This document shows, one piece after another, positions 53,781 to 64,000 of a stretch of DNA of 64,000 nucleotides (positions within the stretch are counted from its first letter, which is position 1; the number at the start of each line of letters is the position of its first letter). Both the position numbers and the translations under genes were made by a program. This DNA comes from Heligmosomoides polygyrus polygyrus (taxonomy: Eukaryota > Nematoda > Chromadorea > Rhabditida > Heligmosomidae): assembly GCA_947396885.1 (NCBI GenBank), contig OX377204.1:5704001-5768000 (forward strand), in the 5' to 3' direction. Under the pieces are notes generated by a model that did no database searches, was not told the DNA's origin, and worked only from the letters and a program-made list of their open reading frames with translations.

Positions 53781-54785
53781 TGCTCTAAGATTCAGAAACC
53801 CAGCCCTTAACACGCTTCTCATCAGGCAGACCTCGAACAGCGTGTAGAATAACAATTAGAGTAATAATTGTATTTATATACAACGTGTTATATACAACGA
53901 AGAAGTCTAGAAAAGGGGTCCGGAGTTCCAAACCTCATTGAAGTTCTGAAATCAGAGACGTTGTTACATAAGCCAAGTCATCGAAAATTCGGTGGGCTGG
54001 TAGCACCATGCGTTCTAAGACATCCGCTGAACGAGAGCCGTCACTCTTATTCCCATGAAAATTGAAGACCTTGACCCCCTAATGAACCCCAAATCATATG
54101 GAGCACTGTGGGCTGGAAGCTTGGTTTTTTCACTCTATAATAGTCAGAGCTTCAAATTTTATAAGCTACAATTTCAATCTCTGATGATGCTTCCATTAGA
54201 TGGGAGAAAATTTTTTCATGGCAAGTGAGTCCTTTGGTTGAGAATTCATGATCGATTCGAAGAAAGCTTCAAAAAAATCTTTGCAGGAAAAACACTCAGG
54301 TCGCCATTAGCAAGAGTCGATATTTTAAGGAGTACAATTCCGGATCAAGATGTCACATCTTCAGGTAGAAACTGTATCGTGTCCATGTCCACGGGAAATC
54401 TGCTAAACTTGAACTCGTCGTCGTTGATTTTAAGAGAAAACCGCCCGCTGAAAGTCTTCATTTTTAAATGTAGAGCAATCAGTATTCAAGACATTAAAGC
54501 CCTTCTCGAGTGAACGAAGTTGCATGCGAATCTCTACATACAACGTCGAAACCACGCTTGGAAAGAACAACATATTAATGAGTATAAAAATCATACAAAA
54601 GCTGAAGATTCAAGAGAAGACCAGTGTAAGATAAAGCAGCCTTGGGGGCAAGGGAGGGGTCGGTCGGACGGACCAATTTTGCTCCGGAAGAGGAAAGGGT
54701 CATATATTTTCGGCAAAAATCAAATCCCAGGCTTAACCCTGTTCTGCGGAATGTAAAGCGAACATGAAAATGTGAGGAGCGGGAT
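53781..54785. other. No gene established
   Basis: One stretch at 54287-54366 is bounded by TTTGCAG and CAGGTAGAA and is open in two frames (for example KTLRSPLARVDILRSTIPDQ), so it might be an exon. No neighbour joins it and no family is recognised. Confidence 0.3.
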
Positions 54786-54977
54786 GCTAGGAGAACACAG
54801 CGAGCTGGACAGATTTCCTTGTGAAAGCCCTGAACGAACGACATGACACACATCGTGTTCCCCGAGCAAGGAGGATCTACTGGAACACTCTGGCACGCAA
54901 CAGGGACGAATGGAGACATTGTCGGGCCCTCGCTCGAGCAGCTTAATGATCGACGGGACGACAGGTGATACAGGTAA
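54786..54977 (+). mobile_element. RTE D-family 3' fragment
   Basis: A 5'-truncated copy matching the 3' end of RTE D: CCTTGTGAAAGCCCTGAACG, CACTCTGGCACGCAACAGG, CGACGGGACGACAGGTGATA, CAGG. About 190 bases. Confidence 0.8.
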
Positions 54978-55824
54978 TGAGGCAAAAGTAGTGTCAGATG
55001 TTGTCTGGTTTCAATCCTCAAACGTCAATTTGTCTCTCCTATCCTCACTGCCAGGTGCCAAAGAAGACCAGAATATGTCCACAGGTCGCTGTTCACGAGG
55101 AGCGCTACAACTTTCTTCTACTGCTTTTTTAAATGAAGCCTGACCAACGGTTTTATGGTACATACTATTCCACTGCAGTTGCCGTCCAGCTCTCAAATTG
55201 GACCATTTTCAAGTCAAATTGGACACTCCTCTAAGCCAGCCTATGACTTTCGAAATCAAAGCGAACTCCTCCAAATCGAAATGAGCTTTTTCTACAATAA
55301 GCTAGAGGCTTTTCAGCGTTAGTCACAATAGTTTGTTCGATACCAATTTTAGTATTTCTAAGTCTTAAATAATTCACCTACCGAATAAGATGCGGCACAG
55401 TTTGAAATTTTATGAAATTCTTATTTTTTAAGGACAAATAGTGATTAGAAGTTTGTTTAGGGAACGGGAAAGTGGACATTTTTGATGTCCAAAGGATTGC
55501 GCCATGCACTCGTTCAAGGAGTCGCGATTTTTTGTTGTTGATTGATAGCAAAATTTCACCTGGTATGGTGTTTTACACTCGTAAACGATACAACTAAAAC
55601 AACTGTAAAGAACACACGTGTCTTTACTTTCGTGGTTCATGTAGGTGGCATTTACGCTATCAATCGAATAAAAATCGCAACAAGCTGCTCGAGTTCCTGG
55701 CGCGATTTCCTTCTGTAGTGTATTAAATATGTAATAGCTGGTTTGCTATGCTGTGAAACAAAATATAAACTAGTATTTTATCGGAAAATAAGAATTTCAT
55801 AAAATGTTACTATTATTGGAGTGA
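54978..55824. other. No gene seen
   Basis: No exon or repeat recognised. Confidence 0.4.
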
Positions 55825-56090
55825 GTGCGTGTATGTAGTAGCGCAGTCGGGGGAGGTGCAGGCTGTCGCGTGCAACCGATACCAGGTTCCTGGTTCGGAT
55901 TTCCCGGCCAGGTCAACCAAGCCCTTCGTCAGGGTCGGTAAATTGGTACAAGTTTTGACTGGGATGAATTTTGTTCATCGGTGGCCACCACAAGGCTGGC
56001 CACCACATTGTATGGCCAAATACGCGTTCAAATCGCCTCCGCGACATCCTATAGAGGTAGAATGCGCGGCGCATCCCAAAAGGAATCGAC
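55825..56090 (+). mobile_element. tRNA-derived SINE, plus copy
   Basis: Head TAGTAGCGCAGTCGGGGGAG, B-box GGTTCCTGGTTCGGATTTCC, body TGTATGGCCAAATACGCGTT, end GCGGCGCATCCCAAAAGGAA. A GGCCACCACA duplication inside (about 55983 and 55999). Confidence 0.8.
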
Positions 56091-56907
56091 CATTGTTCTC
56101 TATACTTTTATCTTACTTGAGCAGGTTTTCGTTAAGCAAAATATTATTCTAACCATCATTGTGAGTCTGTAGTTTGACTTGCCTGTAGGTCGTTTCGATT
56201 TCGAAGAGTTCGCTTTGATGTCAATAGTCCTAATGTGGCTTAGAAGTGTTCAATTTGATTTTAGAAGTGTCAAATTCGACGTGAAAATGATCTATCCGCC
56301 CACAGAATGTCTTCAGACAGAGCAACCTTCCCGTCTCTTCAGGTAGGAACTCACGTTGGCCGCTCACTAGTACCGACAAGTCCTAGTAGGTTGAACCGCA
56401 TTGGTGAGATGGCTTCCGATCCCACGTCATTCCTTCTGCCAGACCCGCTGCGGGTCAGTAGTCAGTCGGCATCGCTCTCCGCCAGGTGGTGGTGTCTGGG
56501 TGCTCCTCAGCGAGCACGCAAGCGCCAGACCAGCCTCCTTGAATCCTTGGCGTCCAAATATTTCATCACCTCAACTCTCGACGTCCTCGGCTTTTCAAAG
56601 CACACATGCTCTCCCACTTCTTATCTTCAAACCAATCTACCAACTTCCTTCCCTTCTTCGCACTAAGGGTAACCGTTAAAAGTGAAGGTTCGGTTAGCTA
56701 ACCCAGCCATAATAGGCGACATTCTATGTGCTTATGTTCCGCAGTTTCCTCACATGATAATGCCTCCGGATAAGACGAAACTCTCAATATGACGTAGATT
56801 TTTTCGGAAAGCGGCCAGCTTACTCTACGCCAACTCTCTTTTCCGCGCGGTTCTTAAAGGAATACTGCATTCTTGCGTTGATCTCCACCACGACGCGTTG
56901 TTCTTAT
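56091..56907. other. No gene established
   Basis: The part from about 56300 to 56700 is GC-richer and open in two plus frames (the longer is 119 codons, Ser-rich), but it shows no domain or splice structure. Possibly an old repeat. Confidence 0.3.
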
Positions 56908-57200
56908 GGGCGCGTGTGGCGCAGTCGGAGGAGGTGCCGACTGTCGCGTGCACCCAATACCAGGTTCCTGGTTCGGATTTCCCGCCTGGGCCAACCAAAC
57001 AACCTTACATACCTCCGGAGTCGGTGAATTGCAGCAAGACTTGTTTGGGAAGGATAGAGCCCTGCTGACGTGTTCATCGACTGGCGATAGCAAGTCATTG
57101 TATCTCCAAACACGCATTCAAATCGCCTCCATGACATCCCGCAGAAGTGCGTGGCGCATCCTAAAAGGGATTGAGTAACGCCGCCCTTCATCCCTTCCTC
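56908..57200 (+). mobile_element. tRNA-derived SINE, plus copy, full length
   Basis: GTGTGGCGCAGTCGGAGGAG (A-box), GGTTCCTGGTTCGGATTTCC (B-box), TCAAATCGCCTCCATGACAT, GGCGCATCCTAAAAGGGATT and GAGTAACGCCGCCCTTCATC. One of the two best-preserved copies for defining the family. Confidence 0.85.
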
Positions 57201-57334
57201 TTATGCGATATTAGAGAAGCTGCGCCTAAGATAGTGTAAAAAGGGGTATAACGCGCAAATAACGCGGATACTCTCCGGTCCCTCCAACCGCGTTGTAACG
57301 AGAGAAGACTGTATCGAAGAGTATAAAATAAACG

Positions 57335-57545
57335 ATAAAGGTCGGCGTTAGATCCATCTACTGGACACGCCACGCATTCTACTTCCACGCGATATCGTGG
57401 ATTTGAATGCATATTTGGCCAAATAATGACTTGTGGTGGCCGCTGGTGGTCAATAGTGTTCCTTCTCTCCCATACAAGTATTGGACTACTGCACCGAGTC
57501 CGAAAGTTAGGAAATTTTTAATTGTTGATTGGCATAGGCAGGAAA
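57335..57545 (-). mobile_element. tRNA-derived SINE, diverged minus copy
   Basis: Reverse complement of the 3' half: ACACGCCACGCATTCTACTT, GATATCGTGGATTTGAATGC, ATATTTGGCCAAATAATGAC. Confidence 0.65.
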
Positions 57546-57789
57546 CCCCGAGTAAAAACTTGAAATCGGGTTCTTTATATCGCGCAGAGTCAATATGAAT
57601 TCGTGATCGACCTAAGTTCCATCCTTCAGTGACCAATCGACAGAGAAGTCAGTCTCTTCCAGTATTAGTGCTCTTTCATGGAATTAGGTTTTTTCGGACC
57701 TAAGGTTTAAGGTTTGGTTTCTATCAAAGGGAGCCGAATCAAGAACGGCAGTTCGAATGCACACAACAACGGGCGCTTTCTCGGAGTGC

Positions 57790-58770
57790 GAGATCTCACG
57801 TCCTACTATACTTACTTACTTTGATGGTCCTTTTGTCGGCTGGAGGTCTTCTCAGAGGGGACCACAACTCTTCCATACCGCTCGATCTCTGGCTGCTTGC
57901 ATCCAGCAAGGCAGACTCCGCTCTCTGAAAGATCTCGAGAATGAGTCTGCCCATCGCGTTGGCGGTCGTCCCAGTGGTCTCTTATGGTCTCTCGGAAGCC
58001 ATTCTGTGACGCGGAGACTCCATCTATCGTCCTTTCGTCGAAGCAGGTGTGCGGCCCAGCGATATTTGGACTTCTTCATGTACTGCAGCGGGTCTGCTAA
58101 TTGCGACTTCTCCCGTAGCTCCGAGCTTCGTAGGCCTTCTTGCCATTGCTGACGAAGGCTTGTCCTTAGAAGACATCTCTCCAGTGCACGATGCGTAGTT
58201 TGCATCGCTCTGGCGATTGTCTTGTTGTCGGGGCAGGTTTCCGTCGCGTAACACATCGCAGGCAGTACAGAGACGTTGAATATCGAGGCCCTTAGGCCGG
58301 GATCCTTGACCTGGTCGGTGACTTCGCGAATCGAACTGAAGGCTGCCCATGCTGCGCGTCTCCTGCGGGCGATTTCAGGAGCGAGGTCGTTATCCATGTT
58401 CAGCTCTCTTCCCAGATAGACGTAGGAGTCGACCTGTAGAGCGACTCCATTTAACCTTGCGAGTCCCGTGTCACACTGCTGGTTGACCATAAATTGCGTT
58501 TTGGACATACTCATGTCCAATCCAATCTTCATACCTGCCACATACCTGCCACATTGAGCTCGCTCCGCACCTCCTCGACTTCCGCCGTGCTGGTAGAGAT
58601 GAGAACAATATCGTCGGCGAAGCGACGGTTGGTGATCTGTTTACCACCCACAAGGTAGCCTTTATCGTCCCAGTTCAAGTCTTTCATGGCATCCTGGAGT
58701 GCCGCTGTGAATAGCTTGGGAGAAATCGTGTCTTCCTGCCGTACTCCTTTCCCGATAGGAATTTTAAGCT
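57790..58770 (-). mobile_element. RTE retrotransposon A-family, 5'-truncated copy
   Basis: A 229-codon minus frame (58541-57852) gives the RTE C-terminus: MSMSKTQFMVNQQCDTG, SYVYLGRELNMDNDLAPE, ATETCPDNKTIARAM, RWAAHLLRRKDDRWSL and GRPPTRWADSFSRSF. A preceding part (58770-58550) overlaps the end of the RT. The 3' tail on minus is AAAGTAAGTAAGTATAG. It closely matches element A at 3.9-4.8 kb, whose missing 3' end it supplies. Confidence 0.85.
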
Positions 58771-58839
58771 TTCGATGTCCTACTATAATGGATAAATAAA
58801 TAAATAGTCAAATATCGTGACCAGAGCCAGTCACGGAAA

Positions 58840-59525
58840 AGAAGTTGCCTAAATTTTGGAGAAAAAGTACGACGATTCCGATTTGGAAAATAAAGGGCAG
58901 ACGTGCAGATTTCACAAATTACCGTCCGATTCGTTTGCTCTCGCGCAGATGGACATCTTCGAGCGGATTGTCAATGAACGAATTCGTGACATCGTCCAGC
59001 TTTCCAGCAATCAGTGCGGCTTCGTAGCTGGCAGTGGCACGATTGATGCCATACATGCCGCCCCCTCCTGTTAGAAAAGTACCGCGAGAAACAGAAGCCA
59101 GTGCACCTGGCCTTTCTCTAATTGAAGAAGGCCTTCGATCGCGTACCGCTTGGATTATATGATACGCCCAACGACACTTTCCTGACTCCTCTTTGTTGTT
59201 GTGATAGACGCTATTACACGGGATCTTCAGAAGCCAGTATCCTGAACATTGCTTTGTGCTGATGACGTAATGCTCGCTTGCGAAGATAAAGGTGAACTCG
59301 AGCGAGAAGTGCAAGATACCAGAGCGCATGAAGTCAAAACTCTATAGAACCGTCGTCCGGTAGCGGAACACGGTGCTAATGCTAGCCTGCGACGAATGAA
59401 ACGGAATGTCGCCTCAGCGTCGTGGAGACGAAGATGCTGCGCTGGACGGCTGGACCGCATCTGCGGATGCATAGAGCCGGGAACAGAGTTACGCGGCATG
59501 CCGCCATGCAGGGATGCACTTGGCG
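58840..59525 (+). mobile_element. RTE retrotransposon, family B, copy 4 (fragment)
   Basis: Plus frames give FTNYRPIRLLS, DIFERIVNERIRDIVQLSSN, QCGFVAGSGTIDAIHA, then CADDVMLACEDKGELERE and NVASAWRRRCCAGRLDR. Internal deletions remove much of the RT palm and thumb, and the C-terminal end is missing. Confidence 0.75.
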
Positions 59526-59800
59526 GCTCTTTATTTATTTATTTATTTATTTATTTATAGATGCACCATAAGTGCGCTACAACAGGAGCATGAACACACA
59601 AATTCCGTATGAACTCAAACAAACTCAATACAATAAGCTTAACACAGAAAACTGGCGAGACAAAAGAAAGACAAGAAATCAATATGCACTGCAATTGATA
59701 AAGTATAGTGCTTCGCAGCGATTCAGAAGCTTAAATAGAAGGAGGCTGCAGTAAAGAACCAAAGCATCTAAAGAGATTACAAATAAATTGTCAATTTGAA
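59526..59800 (-). mobile_element. LINE 3' tail, (TTTA)n
   Basis: TTTATTTATTTATTTATTTA on + at 59531 onward, followed by TAGATGCACCATAAGTGCGC. Consistent with the 3' end of a minus-strand CR1-like element that begins exactly where the RTE fragment ends. Confidence 0.45.
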
Positions 59801-60318
59801 TGAATAATAATTAGAACGCAGATAATTTCACTACACTAAATTGTTGTAAAGGTCTGCTTGGCACTCAGTATAGCTATGGTGTGATTCCGATGGAGTGGAG
59901 AATCACTTTCGAGCAGCTTAGTCAAACGGAAGCACATAGGAGTCCGGTCTTATTCCGGTCATACCTATACTTATTCCGGCCTTTGACGCTGCGAGGGGAT
60001 TACTGTACGCAATGCTTCCTACTTTTTGGCGGGAAGCAGCTGCACAACTTCTTGCAGCCATTTTTTATGGTGCAGTTTTCTTTATTTTTCTTGGTGATGT
60101 TCTTCACAATCGCAGTTCCGGGGGAGTGGAGGGAGGTTAAGGTGGGCTGCAACACGAGTTGGTGGTGGCGGCTCTTACGCTTCCCAAAACAACGAAACAC
60201 AATACATGGGCAATAACATTTAGAAATATTAAAAAAACTTCGCCAACCTGGTTGCTCAGAGAAACTCTTTTTTTCGAGTTCCTATTCGGGAGACGGGGAC
60301 CTAAAAAGTACCATTCTG
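59801..60318. other. No gene seen
   Basis: One 111-codon plus frame contains hydrophobic stretches (FMVQFSLFFLVMFFTIAVPG), but it has no splice context, and the opposite strand is equally open. Confidence 0.35.
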
Positions 60319-60488
60319 GGGCCGGATTCATCAAAGTTACTGCAGTAACTTTAACGGAGAATTGTAAGCGAAAAGCTCAGATAACGCGGCTTATTGCTCA
60401 CCATCTCGCTTGATAAGTCGCGTTATCTGAGCTTTTTGCTTACAATTCACCGTTAAGGTTACTGCAGTAACTTTGATGAATCCGGCCC
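60319..60488. mobile_element. Palindromic MITE, family P, copy 2
   Basis: 170 bp, nearly perfect palindrome: GGGCCGGATTCATCAAAGTT, ACTGCAGTAAC and CTCAGATAACGCG on the left, repeated inverted on the right. Related to 21694-21850 (ATTCATCAA ends, CTCAGATAACGCGG arms). Confidence 0.88.
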
Positions 60489-60490
60489 TG

Positions 60491-60534
60491 GGTGCAAATC
60501 TAGCAAGGGAGGACAACCTTACTAGATTTGCACC
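60491..60534. repeat. 44-bp hairpin next to MITE
   Basis: GGTGCAAATCTAG at 60491-60503 pairs with CTAGATTTGCACC at 60522-60534. After one mismatch, AAGG pairs with CCTT. It starts two bases after the palindromic MITE. Confidence 0.85.
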
Positions 60535-60539
60535 AAGAA

Positions 60540-61799
60540 CGGATCATGCTCGAGTAGCTAAAACAGGTAACGTTAGTAAAATAAAATAAAAATGAGTCAA
60601 GACACCATCATTCAACGTTGTGGACACAGGCAAGAGGATGTACTTCACATTCGAATCATCTACAAATGATCCCGACCTAGCTTACAATTGTTTTATATCA
60701 GGTTTTCTCTGTTATTTAATTTAAAATTGTTAGTGCAGAATGCGTGTTTTCAATACATTTCAATACTATACACACTCCGTTCTTATGAAATCGTTCAAAA
60801 GCGGCCACCACCAACTAAATAGGATTGGACCGAGGACAAGGTGATTTCCCTTCTTCAGACCCTATTTGCGCCGAAGTAACCTAGCTCTGTTCATCAAACG
60901 GGAGAACACACCGATGTAGCTTAAAATTTCATTACAACACAACGCCGTATAGGGCCCTCCTACAAGGTGATCTCTACGAGTCCATTTGCGCCCAAAAAAC
61001 AAGCACCAAAATTATCAATTATCAAGCCCTAATTGAAAATACGGCGACCTACAAAGGTAAATGGTCCAAGATCGCGATGCATACATAGACATATGCAAAA
61101 CAACCAGCAAACAAGACGGAGCGATATAAAAACACAAACAAGTCGAAAAAAGTAAGATCGTTGTCACACTGCGGCTGAGAACTGTTGCTGCGGCACGTTG
61201 CGGCATGCGGTACCGAGATAACTCGTCCGCTGCGCAGCTCCCACCGCTGCCGTAGGGGTGAACGGACGAGTTCGCAGTACGGTGCCGCCGAATTCCATTT
61301 GTGTCCTTGAAGTGCGCCTTAAAAACCAAACAAACAAAGAGAGAAATAGTGACGATCAAATAACAATGTCTAGCTTAAAACAACCAACAGCAACGAAATC
61401 GAGAGCAACGTTTATAACATTATGACCTGCAGCAGGATGGGAGAACTGTGCTTACGGATTATTCAAAACACTAAGAGCAAATTCTTTGGGTAGTGGGATA
61501 TGGTAGGACAGCACTTCCAGAACAGTTCCGATGAAGCCTACCCACCCTCTATCGCATATAACAGATTTACACTCCGAAGTAGTTGCTATACATGTAGAGA
61601 GAAACACATCATGAGAGCCACACTCCGAAGTGCTCAATCTGCAGAAACATAAATAAAATCAAACGGTATTGTTGAGAGATCATTACTATTTACTGTCCGA
61701 GGGGAAGTAATATTATGGTACTATGCAATAATTCGATGCGATGCGATGAAGCGAAGCAAACGCTCAGAAAAAAGGATTTGGCATATATCATGACCCGAT
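60540..61799. other. No gene seen
   Basis: No exon supported. A short GC-rich part (61165-61295) has an ACTCGTCCG/CGGACGAGT inverted pair. Confidence 0.4.
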
Positions 61800-61910
61800 G
61801 CCCGACTGACGAATCAGGATTTTATCTCTCACAGACAAGTCTGGTGCCAACTCACTGACCCAGGAAGAATGGAAGGCTTGGCTACCTTGGGTGTGTCCTG
61901 ATTAGGAGAT
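61800..61910 (-). mobile_element. SINE fragment, minus
   Basis: AGACAAGTCTGGTGCCAACT, CACTGACCCAGGAAGAATGG and AAGGCTTGG match the middle of the tRNA-derived SINE in reverse complement. Confidence 0.6.
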
Positions 61911-62083
61911 AGTGGTCCCTAAAGGATGCAGTGGTTGCTGTTCCATAAATTCTACTAATTCAGGGTGTGGACAGCACTCTTTTGGCGGCAAATAAGCGCC
62001 TTTGACTGATGGTTGGAATCGCTTTTGCAACAACAACATTTGCTTCTACGTCTGCGATGTTAATTGCCATCAAATCGTAAATA

Positions 62084-62566
62084 TTAGGTTGGCCAAAAAA
62101 TTCTGGTCTTTGATTTTTCACTCCAAACCATAAATAAATTCTTCACACTTGCCAGATTCAGTCGAATAAGCGCCATTCGAATCAGCACACTTCCCAACGC
62201 GACATCGGGTGACTTTGGAAAACGGTAGGATTCACGAAATGGGTTACGCCCCTCGCAGGAGGGAGGCATTCGATGTCCCCTCATCCCCCTGGCTCACCCA
62301 CCGCCAATCCCTAGGCTTCTTTGAGAGTCTAATGGCTACCTTACGAAACTTTAGAGACACAAAACACGTTTCCCGCCCATTCGGTACGCTCGGATAGAAA
62401 CTCGATTCCGCCCCTGCCAACTTGGTCCTACATCCCTCTCTAGACCTACAGTGAAGAATTCCGTATTGGACGACATATAAATGCGAAGTAGGTTGAATAT
62501 ATTGATTCAGTAATAAAAGAACAAAAACAGGTCACACAAAATCGTCAGAACTTTCCGGCCAACCTA
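62084..62566. mobile_element. Mariner-derived MITE
   Basis: Ends are inverted: TTAGGTTGGCCAAAAAATTC left, ATAGGTTGGCCGGAAAGTTC right read inward, with TA on the left side. 483 bp without transposase. Confidence 0.7.
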
Positions 62567-62599
62567 TCAAAAGTGTGAAAGGCTGTGGCCGCCGATTGG

Positions 62600-63075
62600 A
62601 CGGCGGGTGACTCACAAGGAAATTCTCCCAACTCAAGGTGAGCTTTTGCGATGCTGTTTTGACAGGATATAGGGCCGTGTGAGCGGAGTCCAGAATTACA
62701 ATCAGGTTTTGCTGAACCCTTTTTAAATACCAGAAAATAGGTGTGAGAACGTGTGCGCAACCACTCAGCAGCCCCATGACATCGGTAGCGCAATCGGTAG
62801 GAGTGCCGCCTCGTAAAGACATACGAGCTTGTTTTCCAGTTCGAGTCCGCGTACTGCAGATATTTTTGCACATATTAGTTTGTTGCTTTTACACTTTTTC
62901 TTGATCACAGGAGTCAAGTTTAGACCATCAATGCTTACAACAAACCAAGGCTGTCTACTAGCGCCTTCATATGTGCAGGTTTTTTTCCTGGCTGTTGGGT
63001 GGAAGGGAAGAGGAATAAGACCTTTTATTTCCAGAGCAATGATAGGTGCAGATACGCATCGTTGAAAATCTAGCG
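62600..63075 (+). mobile_element. tRNA-like interspersed repeat, family T, copy 3
   Basis: The tRNA-like core is CGGTAGCGCAATCGGTAGGA (A-box region) and CCAGTTCGAGTCCGCG (B-box region) with a CTCGT/ACGAG stem between. The distal part is CACATATTAGTTTGTTGCTT and GATCACAGGAGTCAAG. Confidence 0.65.
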
Positions 63076-63084
63076 CATATGAAC

Positions 63085-63465
63085 TCTCAAATAGACAGTC
63101 TTGGTTTGTTGCAAGCATGGATCGTCTAAAATTGACTCCTGTGATCATGAGAAAGCGTAATAACCAGAAAGTAATATGTGCTAAAACATTGGCAGTACGC
63201 GGATTCGAACTGGAAAGCGCGCTCGTATGTCTCTACAAGGCGGCACACCTACCGATTTCGCTACCGAGGCACATCTCGTGGGATGTCGTGAAGGATGATG
63301 GATGTTGCGCCCACGTTTTCACACCTCTTTCTCAGGTCTTTAAAAAAGGTTCAGCAAAAACTAGCTGTAGTTCTGGACTCCGCAAACACGGCCCTACATC
63401 CTGTCGAAACAGCACCGCAAAAGCTCAGCTTGAGCTGTGAGCCTTTCCTTGTCGGTTACCTATTT
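63085..63465 (-). mobile_element. tRNA-like interspersed repeat, family T, copy 4
   Basis: Reverse complement carries CCTCGGTAGCGAAATCGGTA (A-box region) and CCAGTTCGAATCCGCG (B-box region). It is placed tail to tail with copy 3, as copies 1 and 2 are around LINE F. Confidence 0.65.
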
Positions 63466-63724
63466 CTGTTTAAGGATAGGGCTGCCGCTTTGGAACAATT
63501 GTAACTACAAAATATTGAGTCCGACGGAAATAAGATTTTTCCTTAGAGATTCCCCTTTTCCCTTCATCCTCTCTCCAGAGCAGCACCATTGTCTCCGTCA
63601 TTGTTCGACACCTTCATCGTGGTGTAGGCTTAATGCTTCAGTTGATAAAATGTTTCCAACTCATACTACGGGCTATCATTCCTCGACATGAGACGTGCGA
63701 TTGCTATACATTTGAAACTTTCAG
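63466..63724. other. Upstream flank of secreted-protein exon
   Basis: No gene; one overlapping open frame without recognised features. Confidence 0.35.
63716..63724 (+). promoter_or_regulatory. Probable spliced-leader trans-splice acceptor
   Basis: ACTTTCAG lies immediately before the ATG at 63725. In nematodes an acceptor directly before a start codon, without an upstream exon, is typical of spliced-leader addition. A cis-spliced 5' UTR exon is the alternative. Confidence 0.5.
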
Positions 63725-63776
63725 ATGACAACAATACGACTCGTTTGTCTGTTGTTCATCTCACATGCGTTTGCAG
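63725..63776 (+). CDS. Signal-peptide exon of a secreted protein (gene leaves window)
   Basis: ATG starts right after a TTTCAG acceptor. Seventeen codons give MTTIRLVCLLFISHAFA, a basic residue followed by a hydrophobic core and an A-x-A cleavage site. The exon ends G|GTAGGT at 63776/63777 in phase 1. This is the textbook first exon of a small secreted nematode protein. The rest lies beyond the window or in the remaining 224 bases, where no exon was recognised. The family cannot be told. Confidence 0.65.
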
Positions 63777-64000
63777 GTAGGTGCCCAAAAATGTTATGAA
63801 ACATCCGTTTAGATCCTTACGAATTTTTTTGGCTGCAATCACACTAGCCTACAAAGAAAGTAAAATGTATCTAGGGACGAAAGTGCACATGTAAAAGGCG
63901 GTGCTGTGACGATCTTGCTAACTCGGGTGGTTTGAAGTTCGAACTGTGTCTGCATATCTAGCCCGTTTTTACGCCTTCTTTTCCTCACATAACAAATCTT

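Noticed and set aside
56307..56679. Ser/Pro-rich frames of 119 and 92 codons
   Set aside because: Two overlapping frames without signal peptide, domain or splice sites; probably GC-rich repeat sequence.
63190..63275. tRNA gene on minus strand
   Set aside because: Tempting A- and B-box regions, but three further copies are part of interspersed repeat family T.
1..64000. CRISPR arrays, operons, bacterial contamination
   Set aside because: No regularly spaced short repeats with unique spacers; genes are intron-rich and the repeats are metazoan transposons.

Overview
This is a eukaryotic window and very probably nuclear DNA of a parasitic clade V (strongylid or hookworm-like) nematode. The evidence is a nematode-specific str-type chemoreceptor, a secreted CAP/ASP-type protein built from short exons, TTTCAG-type splice acceptors, an ATG placed directly after such an acceptor (as in spliced-leader genes), and a very high load of RTE, CR1-like, Penelope-like, Tc1/mariner and tRNA-derived repeats. 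The species assignment is inference; no search was possible.

Host genes are few and interrupted. (1) A complete six-exon str-family seven-transmembrane receptor runs on + from 3303 to 15021. Every exon joins in phase to a 350-residue frame, except that codon 190 is TGA, so it is a pseudogene or a null allele unless splicing avoids it. (2) A complete nine-exon CAP-domain secreted protein lies on - from 25791 to 23335. It has a signal peptide split over two exons, about 390 residues of Thr-rich mucin-like repeat encoded by a 33-bp minisatellite, then a ten-cysteine CAP domain. (3) Two short, mutually homologous exon sets at 49161-49990 and 52592-52854 (+) look like divergent relatives of the CAP C-terminal half; a Tc1-like transposon sits between them. 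(4) Smaller pieces are an unrecognised exon at 1-168 (+), an extracellular-looking exon at 29894-30238 (-), and a signal-peptide exon at 63725-63776 (+) whose gene leaves the window.

The rest is a layered record of transposition. Introns of the receptor gene hold an RTE retrotransposon, tRNA-derived SINEs, a piggyBac-like MITE, minisatellites and a second RTE. At 15.6-18.1 kb a CR1-like element was split by an RTE with a 16-bp target duplication. At 30.5-36.5 kb a well-preserved RTE (713-codon endonuclease/reverse transcriptase frame, 13-bp target duplication) was split by a CR1-like element. At 36.9-42.6 kb a large foldback element has arms of more than 1 kb and an RTE in its spacer. At 46.4-47.1 kb there is a Penelope-like element with a GIY-YIG domain and a hammerhead-ribozyme-like 3' motif. 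Mariner, Tc1, Harbinger-like and palindromic MITE copies are scattered throughout.

Nothing resembles an operon, a CRISPR array or a bacterial gene. The most biologically interesting loci are the mucin-CAP fusion gene, the divergent CAP-like exon pair, and the nested insertions with readable target duplications.
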